NCBI GenBank assembly: GCA_902778255.1
Contig: CACYXD010000013.1
Span: forward strand, 1-64,000
Origin: an uncultured Prevotellaceae bacterium
Lineage (GTDB): Bacteria > Bacteroidota > Bacteroidia > Bacteroidales > Bacteroidaceae
Reading direction: 5' to 3'
DNA: 64,000 nucleotides
Numbering within the stretch: position 1 is the stretch's first letter; each line of letters begins with the position of its first letter. Both the position numbers and the translations under genes were made by a program. This document shows, piece by piece, positions 26,374-35,400 of this stretch. The notes beneath the pieces were generated by a model. It had not been told where the DNA came from. It did not search any database and was given only the letters and a program-made list of their open reading frames with translations.

Positions 26374-27936
26374 TCAAAACAACCTATTCCCAACATTAAG
26401 CAACTTCTTTGAATCCTGTACAGGTATATTTGAACGCATTGTTCCTATTTGTACACTTGATTTGTTGGCTTTGAAAATATAATATTTACATTTATCTGAT
26501 ATCATTTTATTGTCCTTGAAAGGATTCACTGTTAATTCGTCTATTGTCACCGTTGAGTTTTCGGCTCTTATCCCAATGAAGTCGGTGATGAACCCCATCT
26601 GCGATATAAATGGATTGTCCTTGTCCATATCCAGGGTTTGTTTTACCCGCCCGATTCTAAAATTCTTACAGTCTGTAAATGACATTCCAAAGCACGATAT
26701 ATCATCAACCACACACTCTTTACAATTAGAAAAAGAAAGATCTGGATAGGACCCCATGATTCCGGCAATTTGTCTTTCCACAAAGGTGGATCCTGCTACA
26801 TAGTTCCTAACGTATATTAGCCCTTCAGCATTATAAAATACACATCCTCCGCAATCATAAAATACATTATCACATATGGTAACGTTTTTCAAACCGTTAC
26901 ATGTAGGGTGCCCCGTAATGCACCCGCCGAAGTACCCACCGATGAACTTATTGTTGCGAATAGTGACGTTTGCATAATATACTTTTCCGTTGTCCTCTTT
27001 TCCTCCCCAAAAGGACACAAATTCACTATGTCTATTATTCTCCTTCTCTATGACATTATTCTCCATTACAAGATTCATGTCATATATCTCATTGCTTCGA
27101 TGACGGTTTCCTTGGATTATCAAACCACAGTCACAATCATGAACGAAATTATTCTTTATTACAAAATTCCGTCTACCTGTTGCCCCTTCCAAATTGATCC
27201 ATGCTGCCATTGCTCCACGCAAAGTTGTATTTTGAATAGACACATTTCCTCCCTGAACTCTATATACCCCATCTTGTATTCCAGTCCAGCCTGTATGATC
27301 TTCATGCAAATATTCTATATTAACGCCATCAATAATAACGCTGTCTCCAACCCAGAAAACACTAGTTCGTTCAGTATTACAATACTTGGCATCAACATAG
27401 ATTTTACTTTGGGGAGTTCCTAGAATCTTTTGTCCTTTAATGGCTATTGCACATACATCCACAGCATCACCTCTACCAGTCGGAGTGTCATATGCCATAT
27501 AATATTTCCCTGTCAGCCTACACGTTTTACTGACATCCAACGCTTTTTGAATCGCCATTTTGGAATCAACAGAAGGATTATTTGTTGCCCCAAACCACTC
27601 GGGATATCCATTTTTGTTAATCCAAGTTCCAGATACTTCAATTTTCTCTAATACTAACTGCTTTTTCGCATCGATAACCGTATTGTTTCCCTTTATCTTT
27701 CCATTTAACAGTTTACCGCCCCTAAATTTCAAAATGCAATCTTTGGGCATCACTAAGGTTTGCCCCTTCAAATCATAGTCTCGGCTTATCACATACGTTG
27801 TATTGGCCTTGGTGATTTGTAACAAGACATCCTGATTGGAATATATAGCGGCACATCCTGCAATTGCAGCAACACATACATAACTTATACAGCCAAAAAG
27901 CGTTGTTACGAAGAAGTGCCTTAGCTTATTTCTCAT
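26374..27936 (-). CDS. Right-handed beta-helix (pectate-lyase-like) lipoprotein
   Basis: A 520-residue secreted protein. The start at 27936 (MRNKLRHFFVTTLFG) is chosen over an upstream ATG because it begins a signal peptide ending in a lipobox-like AIAGC. The body contains beta-helix ladder sequences with Asn/Val repeats such as VSIQNTTLRGA, FVIKNNFVHDCDCG, NVTIRNNKFIGG and NVTICDNVFYDCGG. The fold is shared by polysaccharide lyases, hydrolases and epimerases. No catalytic residues could be assigned. It overlaps the upstream GT4 gene by 11 bp and so is embedded in the polysaccharide operon; trimming or epimerising the same polymer is plausible. Confidence 0.75.
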   Translation of the reverse strand: MRNKLRHFFVTTLFGCISYVCVAAIAGCAAIYSNQDVLLQITKANTTYVISRDYDLKGQTLVMPKDCILKFRGGKLLNGKIKGNNTVIDAKKQLVLEKIEVSGTWINKNGYPEWFGATNNPSVDSKMAIQKALDVSKTCRLTGKYYMAYDTPTGRGDAVDVCAIAIKGQKILGTPQSKIYVDAKYCNTERTSVFWVGDSVIIDGVNIEYLHEDHTGWTGIQDGVYRVQGGNVSIQNTTLRGAMAAWINLEGATGRRNFVIKNNFVHDCDCGLIIQGNRHRSNEIYDMNLVMENNVIEKENNRHSEFVSFWGGKEDNGKVYYANVTIRNNKFIGGYFGGCITGHPTCNGLKNVTICDNVFYDCGGCVFYNAEGLIYVRNYVAGSTFVERQIAGIMGSYPDLSFSNCKECVVDDISCFGMSFTDCKNFRIGRVKQTLDMDKDNPFISQMGFITDFIGIRAENSTVTIDELTVNPFKDNKMISDKCKYYIFKANKSSVQIGTMRSNIPVQDSKKLLNVGNRLF

Positions 27937-28972
27937 TCCCCAACACCTTTTTATATTCCTCCACATACCTCGCCGCCACTCTCTTGACATCAAAATTTTC
28001 TTTTGCATACTTCCAGGCAGCATCGACCATTTTTTCGTCAGGTCCATTCTCTATATAAGCAGCGAGTAGCCTTGCCAAATCCTCAGCATCTTCAGACTTA
28101 AAGTGCAATCCTAATCTTCCGCCACCAATCACTTCCATCGGCCCTTCCAAGTCACTCGTCACAACAGGCACCTTGGCACACATTGCTTCTGCCAATGTCA
28201 AACCGAAGCCCTCTGAACGAGAAGGTAGGACAAACAGGTCGTAGTCACAAAGATAATTGTATATATACTTTCTGTCTTTACTTCCCAACAGCGACACCTG
28301 TTCCGACAATCCTGCATCAGCAATCATGGTTTCCAGTCTGATTCTGTCCTCTCCGTCACCGATGATGTCCACATGGTAGTTCAGTATTTTTTCCCCTCTC
28401 AAAACTATTAGCGCATCAATCAGCACATCTTGGCCTTTATGGGCTGTATAAAGCCTTCCTACACAGACAAATCGACAGAAGTCTTTCTTTCGATGAGGGA
28501 CATCTTTTTTGATCTTTATATCTTCAGAATGAATGCCGTTCCAGATGGTTACGGACTCATACCCTTGTGTTTTTGTTCTTTTCTTTACAGCATCAGAAAT
28601 AGCATAGAGGGCATCGTATTGACCATATTCCTTGCCCGAAGTGTGAATATTGTGAATGGTGAATACTTTCTTCCCAGGACAGCTAATCATCTTTCGCATT
28701 CCCTCCAAATGGAAATGGACTATTTCTGGTCGGTAACGCCAAAGGAAAAAGTTTATCTTTAACCATGGAACGAGGCTCTTACTTCCTACTTTTCTCTTAA
28801 ACAGCCTCACCTTGCAACGCCTGTCTATCTTTGTCAGCAGTGTTTCGTTTACTAGATCGTTGACGACCAGCAAGGTAACAATCTCTGTTCTTACCTGAAT
28901 ATTGATGATATCCACTAGCATGGTCTCTGCCCCCCCCGTGTCAAGTCCCCATATAATGTGTGCAATCTTCAT
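27926..28972 (-). CDS. Glycosyltransferase family 4 with a poly-G tract
   Basis: A 348-residue GT4 protein. N-terminus MKIAHIIWGLDTGGAETMLV. The donor domain has FVCVGRLYTAHKGQDVLIDAL, and the EX7E motif is PSRSEGFGLTLAEAMCAKVP near residue 255. Codons 12-14 contain a run of eight G on the coding strand (28930-28937), where slippage would truncate the protein almost at once. It lies 3 bp after the GINT1-like gene. Confidence 0.9.
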   Translation of the reverse strand: MKIAHIIWGLDTGGAETMLVDIINIQVRTEIVTLLVVNDLVNETLLTKIDRRCKVRLFKRKVGSKSLVPWLKINFFLWRYRPEIVHFHLEGMRKMISCPGKKVFTIHNIHTSGKEYGQYDALYAISDAVKKRTKTQGYESVTIWNGIHSEDIKIKKDVPHRKKDFCRFVCVGRLYTAHKGQDVLIDALIVLRGEKILNYHVDIIGDGEDRIRLETMIADAGLSEQVSLLGSKDRKYIYNYLCDYDLFVLPSRSEGFGLTLAEAMCAKVPVVTSDLEGPMEVIGGGRLGLHFKSEDAEDLARLLAAYIENGPDEKMVDAAWKYAKENFDVKRVAARYVEEYKKVLGNEK

Positions 28973-28975
28973 TTG

Positions 28976-29884
28976 CTAATGAATAACGAATGGTTTCTTT
29001 AGTCCAACCTTTACCAGCAACCAGCCTACAAAGCCTATTAGTTCTGCCATGGCTTTGTAACGATATCCTTTCACATCAATGACAGCCATTTTGCCAAAGG
29101 TATTGAAGGTATGCGTCCCTACATCATAAACTGGGTGTGGCGTATGGAAACGGTATAGTTCCTTAAATCTGAACAGGCCATTCTTAAGCGTCACCATTTG
29201 GAACGAGATACTGTGGCCATATTCTCGGTTACTCTCCTGAGCAGGACGAATCCACCCTTCGGCCTGACGGAATAACATTCCTGCGTTGCGTCCTATGTTT
29301 TCACCGAATGCCACCCGTTGGAATTCATAATATTTCCCTGCTAACCCGTTACTTTTCCATATAGTCAGTTCGGAACCATTGGGTTTAGGTTCATAGGTAG
29401 AAAGGAGCCAATAGTCGCTAGCATCCTGCCAGATGATAGCGTCCGTCAGTTTCTGGTCGGAAAGCAGCTGCACAAACTCCAGTCTTTCGTTGTCAGCATC
29501 GTAGCGGTACATACTCCATCCACCAGACTGGTAGTTCTCGGGACAAACATAAATCTGACCGTTCTCACGCCATATCATCGGGAATGACAGGTGGGTGTCA
29601 AGGTCAAGCACGATTTTACAATCAACAACTGTCCATAATGCACGATCTATCCATAGTTTGGCAATCCTGCCGCGATGCACCTGATAATCGAACTCTTCTA
29701 CCAGCAAATAGACATATCGCTCGTCTTGGTCAAGTATAAAGGGGTCGGCAAACCATTTTCTGCCTCCATAGCGACCATTGTCAACCCAATGAATGCGGCC
29801 GGCTTTTAGGTCATCGAATCCATTCTCGCATATACCAAGAAGCCAGGCTGACTCTTTCAGCCGTTTCCTTAATTTTCTCAACAT
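28976..29884 (-). CDS. Predicted glycan enzyme, GINT1 N-terminal-domain-like (beta-propeller)
   Basis: A 302-residue protein. The start at 29884 shares a base with the upstream stop (TAATG); an earlier ATG at 29935 is rejected for that reason. Motifs are KWFADPFILDQDERYVYLLVEEF, HLSFPMIWRENGQIYVCPE and DAIIWQDASDYWLLSTY. These resemble five-bladed propeller enzymes (GH43/GH32-like) and the N-terminal domain of plant glucosamine-inositolphosphorylceramide transferase, which is also found next to bacterial ATP-grasp and formyltransferase genes. No catalytic role has been shown. It belongs to the ATP-grasp/BCCT cassette. Confidence 0.6.
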   Translation of the reverse strand: MLRKLRKRLKESAWLLGICENGFDDLKAGRIHWVDNGRYGGRKWFADPFILDQDERYVYLLVEEFDYQVHRGRIAKLWIDRALWTVVDCKIVLDLDTHLSFPMIWRENGQIYVCPENYQSGGWSMYRYDADNERLEFVQLLSDQKLTDAIIWQDASDYWLLSTYEPKPNGSELTIWKSNGLAGKYYEFQRVAFGENIGRNAGMLFRQAEGWIRPAQESNREYGHSISFQMVTLKNGLFRFKELYRFHTPHPVYDVGTHTFNTFGKMAVIDVKGYRYKAMAELIGFVGWLLVKVGLKKPFVIH

Positions 29885-31041
29885 TATGCAATATACTTGA
29901 TTCTCCTTTTTATAGGACGCCATAACCTCATCCACATATAGTGCCAGAAAGGACTATTATCATCCTTGTTATAGTAATACAATTTCGATGCTTTCACTTC
30001 CTTTACCCACTGCCACAGAGCTACCTTTCTGTGTTTAATGACATTCTCTACGAAATCATCAGGTTCTACCATTGCGGTAAATTCATTCAATGGTTTGACT
30101 TTTGATAATTCCAAAGAGCCTTCTAATTCCGCCTTTGCCCAAAGATAAGGCATGTTATATCCTCCACAAGTATAAGCGTAACTCCATGTTGAATTTCGGA
30201 AGTTCACTTCCAGGAAATACAACTTATCATCTTTATCTATCAGAAATTCTACAGAGAAGATTCCAGTAAACCCTACTTTCTTCAACATCATCTTTACTTG
30301 TCCCATAACCTTTTCGTCAAGAAAAGGCCGCATCACCATATATGGTCCATAACTCATATTTGAGAATCTCAGATAATTGCTATAGTAGGGGATATAAACA
30401 TCCTCTCCACCATTGAAGCTGAATCCGTCAAGACACAATTCATTCTTTTTGGTAATATATTCCTGAAGAAGCAGCCTTTCACTTCTAATATGTTTATAGG
30501 CTTCTATCAAATCCTCCTCATTTTTGCATATAAAAGAATCTTCTTTCCATCCTCCTAATGTAGAAATAATAGCTTTTGTCATCAGAGGATAGTTGACTTT
30601 TGTAGGGAGAGTTCTCGGAGTCACCATTTCTGTATTGGCTATTCCACATCCACATTCTACTGCAAGATTGCAGATATTCTCCTTGTCCATATAGTGGGTG
30701 ACTATTCCCTGACTTTTACCATGAAAGAAATGAAACTTATTTTTCAAATCATCATAGTGTAAATCAAGTAATGAAGTAATATCATCACTTGCCGTATACA
30801 GAAAGGGCTTCACCTTCTCATTTCCATACTCTTTCAATAGGACCTCATAGCCTTCTTCATTTGTAGCAACTTGGTGAAGTTGACAAACATAACGGCTATG
30901 ATTTATCATAACAGGATGTTCTGCCACCAAAATTGCTATAGACTGTATACCTACCTCGCCCAAACTTCTTATTATACCTAAAGGATTGTAATGATCACCA
31001 CAGAATACAATAAACTTATGTTGCAACAAATTCTTATCCAT
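29884..31041 (-). CDS. ATP-grasp ligase (COG3919-like), copy 1
   Basis: About 385 residues. The start at 31041 or 31044 follows an AAGGAA ribosome-binding site; a further upstream ATG at 31074 lies inside the previous gene. The N-terminal pre-ATP-grasp domain has FCGDHYNPLGIIRSLGEVGI. The nucleotide-binding region contains YPLMTKAIIS and LLLQEYI, and the metal-binding region IFSVEFLIDKDDKLYFLEVN ends in ExNxR. These enzymes join a carboxylate to an amine using ATP. It is a clear paralogue of the gene at 33205. Both flank the BCCT transporter and an outer-membrane-like protein. Confidence 0.8.
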   Translation of the reverse strand: MDKNLLQHKFIVFCGDHYNPLGIIRSLGEVGIQSIAILVAEHPVMINHSRYVCQLHQVATNEEGYEVLLKEYGNEKVKPFLYTASDDITSLLDLHYDDLKNKFHFFHGKSQGIVTHYMDKENICNLAVECGCGIANTEMVTPRTLPTKVNYPLMTKAIISTLGGWKEDSFICKNEEDLIEAYKHIRSERLLLQEYITKKNELCLDGFSFNGGEDVYIPYYSNYLRFSNMSYGPYMVMRPFLDEKVMGQVKMMLKKVGFTGIFSVEFLIDKDDKLYFLEVNFRNSTWSYAYTCGGYNMPYLWAKAELEGSLELSKVKPLNEFTAMVEPDDFVENVIKHRKVALWQWVKEVKASKLYYYNKDDNSPFWHYMWMRLWRPIKRRIKYIA

Positions 31042-31054
31042 CATTTCCTTAAGT

Positions 31055-31708
31055 TTATAGCGCAAAATCCACACCTATCACAACACGAGGATGATCCTTC
31101 AAGAAATCATTACCCCAAAGATAGACATTCCAGTTCTTAATTGAATAATAAAGACCTGCTGCGATATCTACATCCTGATCAAACTTCCACGAATGGATAG
31201 TTCCCACCATTGGTGTTATGCTATGACCATTCTTCAATGAAAATGTATAGCCAAGATACTCCCAGTTGGTAAAGGTGTCATCAGCATCTTTGTTGAATCC
31301 CAGCCAAGTATTGGAGCACCAGAATAGCTTTCCGTCAGAAGTAATTTGACCATTCATATAAACAGCACCAGTAGTGTAGCTATATTTGAAACTGTCATTC
31401 AGATTGAACGAGGGTGTAACCTGTCCGCCAATACCAAACCACGGGCTAATTTTCGCTCCATATCGCACCAAGAAGCCCCAGTATGAAGATTCAACGCCTG
31501 TATAGATGTCTGTACCAACAGCCACATGGTTGCCAATACCATACTGAAAGCAGGTATAGGTTTCCTGTGCATTGATACCTGGACGCACCTTTAATGAGGT
31601 GTATCCATAAAGTTTCCCATCACCAACAGTTCCTGCAAAATAGGGAACCTGAGCCATGGCTTCAAAAGCAAAGAGAGCCATAACTAATGAAAACAATATC
31701 TTTTTCAT
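31055..31708 (-). CDS. Secreted, probable outer-membrane beta-barrel protein
   Basis: A 217-residue protein with a clean signal peptide (KKILFSLVMALFAFEAMA, cut after AMAQ). Alternating aromatic/polar strands follow (YGAKISPWFGIGG, NVYLWGNDFL) and the terminal residues VVIGVDFAL resemble a barrel C-terminus. No known family can be named with confidence. It lies 7 bp downstream of the BCCT transporter and upstream of the first ATP-grasp gene, suggesting that it serves uptake or export of the transporter's substrate. Confidence 0.55.
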   Translation of the reverse strand: MKKILFSLVMALFAFEAMAQVPYFAGTVGDGKLYGYTSLKVRPGINAQETYTCFQYGIGNHVAVGTDIYTGVESSYWGFLVRYGAKISPWFGIGGQVTPSFNLNDSFKYSYTTGAVYMNGQITSDGKLFWCSNTWLGFNKDADDTFTNWEYLGYTFSLKNGHSITPMVGTIHSWKFDQDVDIAAGLYYSIKNWNVYLWGNDFLKDHPRVVIGVDFAL

Positions 31709-31715
31709 ACACTTA

Positions 31716-33203
31716 CTATTTCTCTTTTTTCAATTCTTTCACCAATGCTGGCATCATTGCGATCATTACAATCAAGAACGGTAATGTTGCAGCAATAGAG
31801 ATTGTTTGAAGAGGCTTTAAGCTACCTGCAGACAGAAGGATGTATGCAATAGCAGCAACCACAATACCCCATATTACTTTCTTATAAGTGGGGGGGACAA
31901 TATTTCCATTTGATGTCATTACGCTAAGCGAGTAAGTTGCAGAGTCAGCAGAGGTTATAAAGAACACACCCAACAGCACGCAAATCATTACTGATATAAC
32001 TTTGCTCAAAGGATAATGGCTAAATACGATAAATACAGCAGTCTCTGGTGATGCTATCAATTCCTGCACGCTCTCTATGCTCCAACCTTGTACGGCGCTC
32101 AAAGCAATAGCGCTAAATACAGCTAACCAGACAACAGTAAACAAAGTCGGAACCAGAACAACACCCAATATAAACTCCTTAATGGTACGACCTTTAGAGA
32201 TTCTTGCCACAAACATTCCTACGAACGGGACCCATGCCACGAACCAAGCATAATAGAACACACGCCAGTTCATTACCCATTCGTTATCACCAAAGGCGTT
32301 AATCATAAACACGTCCTTGAAGAAATACTGGATATGCTGACCAACACTGTTTGTCAGGTTGTTCAGTATAGTAATCTTCGGTCCAACTAAGAACGCTACA
32401 GCCAACAATGCAAGTGCCAGATAGGTATTGAAGTTAGATAAGATTTTAATACCTTTGTAAACACCAGTAATAGCACTGATGATAAATATCAAGGTGATTA
32501 AGATGATAATCCACATTATGGTCTCCTGCGTTTTAGATATTCCAAACAAATGCTCTATACCACCACAGATCTGACTCACACCAAGACCGAGAGATGTCGC
32601 AACGCCAGCAAAGGATACCACCACAGAAAAGCCATCGATAAACTTTCCAAACCATCCGTTGGTTCTCTTCTCACCCACCAGAGGCGTAAGCAGATTACTT
32701 AACTGAGCGTTCTTTCCTTTACGGAACTGGAAATAAGCGATGCCCAAACCTACCACCGCAAAGCACACCCATTGAGTGATACCCCAGTGCAGGTAGCAGG
32801 TACGGATAGAGAAATCAATAGCATCCATAGTTCCAGGTTCAATGCCTGATGGCGGTGCTGCATAATGTGAAAGAGGTTCTGCTATACTCCAGAACACCAA
32901 TCCAATGCCTGTACTACCACAAAAAAGCATTGCCAACCAACTGAAGGTGCTAAACTCAGGCTTATCATCTTCTTTACCAAGTTTAATATTTCCCCACTTG
33001 CCTACTGCCATCCATACGCAGAAACCAATAAACGCAACAATTGAGAGGATATAGAGCCAACCGAAGTAATAGCTCACCCAACTCATGAATTGTCCGGCAA
33101 TCTCGCCAAGGGTGCTGCTATAAACAGCACCAAATACAATCACACAGAGTGCAATCACCAGCGTCCAGAAGAAAACGCTATTATCTTTATACCATTTATT
33201 CAT
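31716..33203 (-). CDS. BCCT-family transporter (betaine/choline/carnitine type)
   Basis: A 495-residue inner-membrane protein with about twelve hydrophobic helices. Family features are the glycine-rich STGIGLVFWSIAEP near residues 97-110 and PFVGMFVARISKGRTIKEF following the signature helix. The signature region NWRVFYYAWF (312-321) differs from the usual WT-x-x-[FY]-W-x-W-W: two of the aromatic-box tryptophans are Tyr and Phe, so the substrate may not be classical betaine. Location in a polysaccharide operon is unusual. A run of seven C on the coding strand lies at 31890-31896. Confidence 0.9.
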   Translation of the reverse strand: MNKWYKDNSVFFWTLVIALCVIVFGAVYSSTLGEIAGQFMSWVSYYFGWLYILSIVAFIGFCVWMAVGKWGNIKLGKEDDKPEFSTFSWLAMLFCGSTGIGLVFWSIAEPLSHYAAPPSGIEPGTMDAIDFSIRTCYLHWGITQWVCFAVVGLGIAYFQFRKGKNAQLSNLLTPLVGEKRTNGWFGKFIDGFSVVVSFAGVATSLGLGVSQICGGIEHLFGISKTQETIMWIIILITLIFIISAITGVYKGIKILSNFNTYLALALLAVAFLVGPKITILNNLTNSVGQHIQYFFKDVFMINAFGDNEWVMNWRVFYYAWFVAWVPFVGMFVARISKGRTIKEFILGVVLVPTLFTVVWLAVFSAIALSAVQGWSIESVQELIASPETAVFIVFSHYPLSKVISVMICVLLGVFFITSADSATYSLSVMTSNGNIVPPTYKKVIWGIVVAAIAYILLSAGSLKPLQTISIAATLPFLIVMIAMMPALVKELKKEK

Positions 33204-33204
33204 T

Positions 33205-34350
33205 TTATATTATCTTATGTGCAGCTTTCTTTATTCCTCTTAATATTGTTTCCTTCAATATTTGCCAAAAAGGAGCTTTATCTCTCCTATCATACTCCAT
33301 AAACCTATCTGTCCTACGCACATCTTTCAACCATGTCTTCAAACCAAGCTTATGATGCACTATAAGACTGATATCTGCAAATTCAGGCATCACATATACA
33401 GGTTCAACAAGACTACTCTCTATCTCTTTCCGATAATCTCCTCCTATTTTATACAAATACCAAATGTAAGGTAGATTATAACCCGATGCAGTTACACAGA
33501 TTGCATTTCCATCGTTGCGGAAGTTTATCTCCATAAAGTAGTCTTTTCCATTTTTTCCTCTCAGGAACTCTATACTGAAAAGTCCGGAATAGCTTGTAGC
33601 TTTCAAAAACTTCCTGCTGGTCTCCAAAACTTCACGATATTGATTATCAAGCGGCTCATAGTGCAAGAAACCAGTATTCGTCGTTTCTGAAGGTCTAAGC
33701 ACATGACTCACACCTGGAATAATTACTTCTTCCCCACCATCCAGTGACAAGCCTATCAACTGATACTCATATTCCTTATCTATCAGTTGCTGAACCTGCA
33801 CCAAAGAGTCATGACCTTTACAGTATTCACTCCATCCCCTCTCCGAAAAGATGCGCTCGATATCTGTCTTTTTACCGTCTTTGCTAACCAGCGGTTTGAT
33901 AATCCAAGGCATTGGGATGGAAATATCCACATCATCTCCCGTATTTACCGCTATCGACAGTGGCACGAAGAATCCGACCTTCCTTGCCAACTGCGACATC
34001 ACTTCCTTGTTCATCAGTCTGCTGACAAGCCCTTGTTCATCGGTTCCTGGAAGGCTGTACCATTGTCGCAACTCATCATGATTCATATCCACCAGGCTAG
34101 ACAAATTGTCAGCACAAGCAATAAGTACAGCTTTCTCGCCATGAAAGTGTACTGCCTCGCTTTTCAATATAGCCAACACTTCTTGTTCTGAAGCCACTAT
34201 CCAATACCGGCTGATATAGCGACACAATCTGATATAGGGTTTTTTTTCATCACTCTGAATCACGACGGAAGGTCTAATACCTTTTTCGCCCAATGAGCGG
34301 ATAACCCCAAGAGCATTATGATGGCAGCCACCTATTACGAAAACATTCAT
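33205..34350 (-). CDS. ATP-grasp ligase (COG3919-like), copy 2
   Basis: A 381-residue ATP-grasp protein. The pre-domain is VIGGCHHNALGVIRSLGEKGI, close to the copy at 29884. The ATP-binding part has MPWIIKPLVSKDGKKTD, and the metal-binding part LFSIEFLRGKNGKDYFMEIN is followed by FRND. The probable reaction is ATP-dependent amide or ester ligation of a carboxylate; the substrate is unknown. It begins the cassette after the fucosyltransferase-like gene and ends 1 bp before the BCCT transporter starts. The coding strand has a run of eight A near residue 33. Confidence 0.8.
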   Translation of the reverse strand: MNVFVIGGCHHNALGVIRSLGEKGIRPSVVIQSDEKKPYIRLCRYISRYWIVASEQEVLAILKSEAVHFHGEKAVLIACADNLSSLVDMNHDELRQWYSLPGTDEQGLVSRLMNKEVMSQLARKVGFFVPLSIAVNTGDDVDISIPMPWIIKPLVSKDGKKTDIERIFSERGWSEYCKGHDSLVQVQQLIDKEYEYQLIGLSLDGGEEVIIPGVSHVLRPSETTNTGFLHYEPLDNQYREVLETSRKFLKATSYSGLFSIEFLRGKNGKDYFMEINFRNDGNAICVTASGYNLPYIWYLYKIGGDYRKEIESSLVEPVYVMPEFADISLIVHHKLGLKTWLKDVRRTDRFMEYDRRDKAPFWQILKETILRGIKKAAHKII

Positions 34351-34359
34351 ATCGGACTC

Positions 34360-35400
34360 TCAGAAGTGATGATTCGTATTTATCCTAAGTTCCGGTGAAC
34401 ATGTTATTTTGCCGGGATTCGTGTTAAGCCATGAACCCCACCACCCAAAAGAACTATTCACAATGACATTATGCTTACATTCAGACATCAATTGCATGTC
34501 GCGCCAGCTGTCACTACCCTTGTTCCAGTCTACAAAAAAAACACTGTCCTGCTTCAGGCTGAGCCCCAACATCCTTTCATTGTGCTTAGCCCATTCGATG
34601 GTATCGGGATCACAAAACACAAAGAATACAGGTCGTTCCACCTGTCGCTTCAAATATTTGATGGCTCTTTTCAAATAGCCGGTAACATAATAGTTATAGC
34701 TCGAATAAAGCGCATCACCTCGTCTAATATGAAGAGAGATGGAATTAGAATGCAAAATCTGGTGGAGCACGCTGAGATTATCATTGTCACTTTCCTCAAA
34801 AGGTGGGAATACAAACGTGTTTCTTATCTCTTCCTCGATTCGTTCAATACCTGAATTCTGATAGTAGAACAATAGTTGCTGACCAGCATACAGTGGTTTA
34901 TCACTTTTTACAAACAGCTTCCCGCTATTGTCAACACCAAGGGTTTTATTTACAGTTAACTTGGATTTCAAATACTTCAGATATGCCCAAAGTGGGGTCA
35001 GTTTGTAACGTGGTATTTTCAGTATGCGATTTACAGCCCCCGGAGCCTCAAAATCGCCAAGTGTATTGACCAGATCAAGACCATGGCGACGAAAAACTTC
35101 GGTAAAGCAAACGGGATAGTTCCAATTGCGCTCCCAGAAGCGTGTTGCACGAATCTCAGAAACCACCTGTTGCCATTCTGACTCAGAAAAAAGCTCACGG
35201 ACATTAGGGGTTTTCAGTCCAAATATTCTATCCACCTCATAACCATTCCATTGCCGTATAACCTGATTACACTCCGGAATGTAGTAGATGATGTTCTCAA
35301 TGTAGCAGTCATCACTGGGGTTAGCCTGCTTCATTGCCAAATACTCGCAATAGGAAAGCATCTGGTTGCCTAATCCTGATTCAATGTGAATGACTTTCAT
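34360..35400 (-). CDS. Glycosyltransferase family 11 (alpha-1,2-fucosyltransferase-like)
   Basis: A 346-residue GT11 protein. The N-terminal GLGNQMLSYCEYLAMK and the SLHIRRGDALY motif near residue 228 mark the GDP-fucose-binding family. The C-terminal VNSSFGWWGSWLN is the usual conserved block. It probably transfers fucose or a related deoxyhexose onto the repeat unit. The stop of the upstream acyltransferase overlaps its start by one base. Confidence 0.87.
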   Translation of the reverse strand: MKVIHIESGLGNQMLSYCEYLAMKQANPSDDCYIENIIYYIPECNQVIRQWNGYEVDRIFGLKTPNVRELFSESEWQQVVSEIRATRFWERNWNYPVCFTEVFRRHGLDLVNTLGDFEAPGAVNRILKIPRYKLTPLWAYLKYLKSKLTVNKTLGVDNSGKLFVKSDKPLYAGQQLLFYYQNSGIERIEEEIRNTFVFPPFEESDNDNLSVLHQILHSNSISLHIRRGDALYSSYNYYVTGYLKRAIKYLKRQVERPVFFVFCDPDTIEWAKHNERMLGLSLKQDSVFFVDWNKGSDSWRDMQLMSECKHNVIVNSSFGWWGSWLNTNPGKITCSPELRINTNHHF

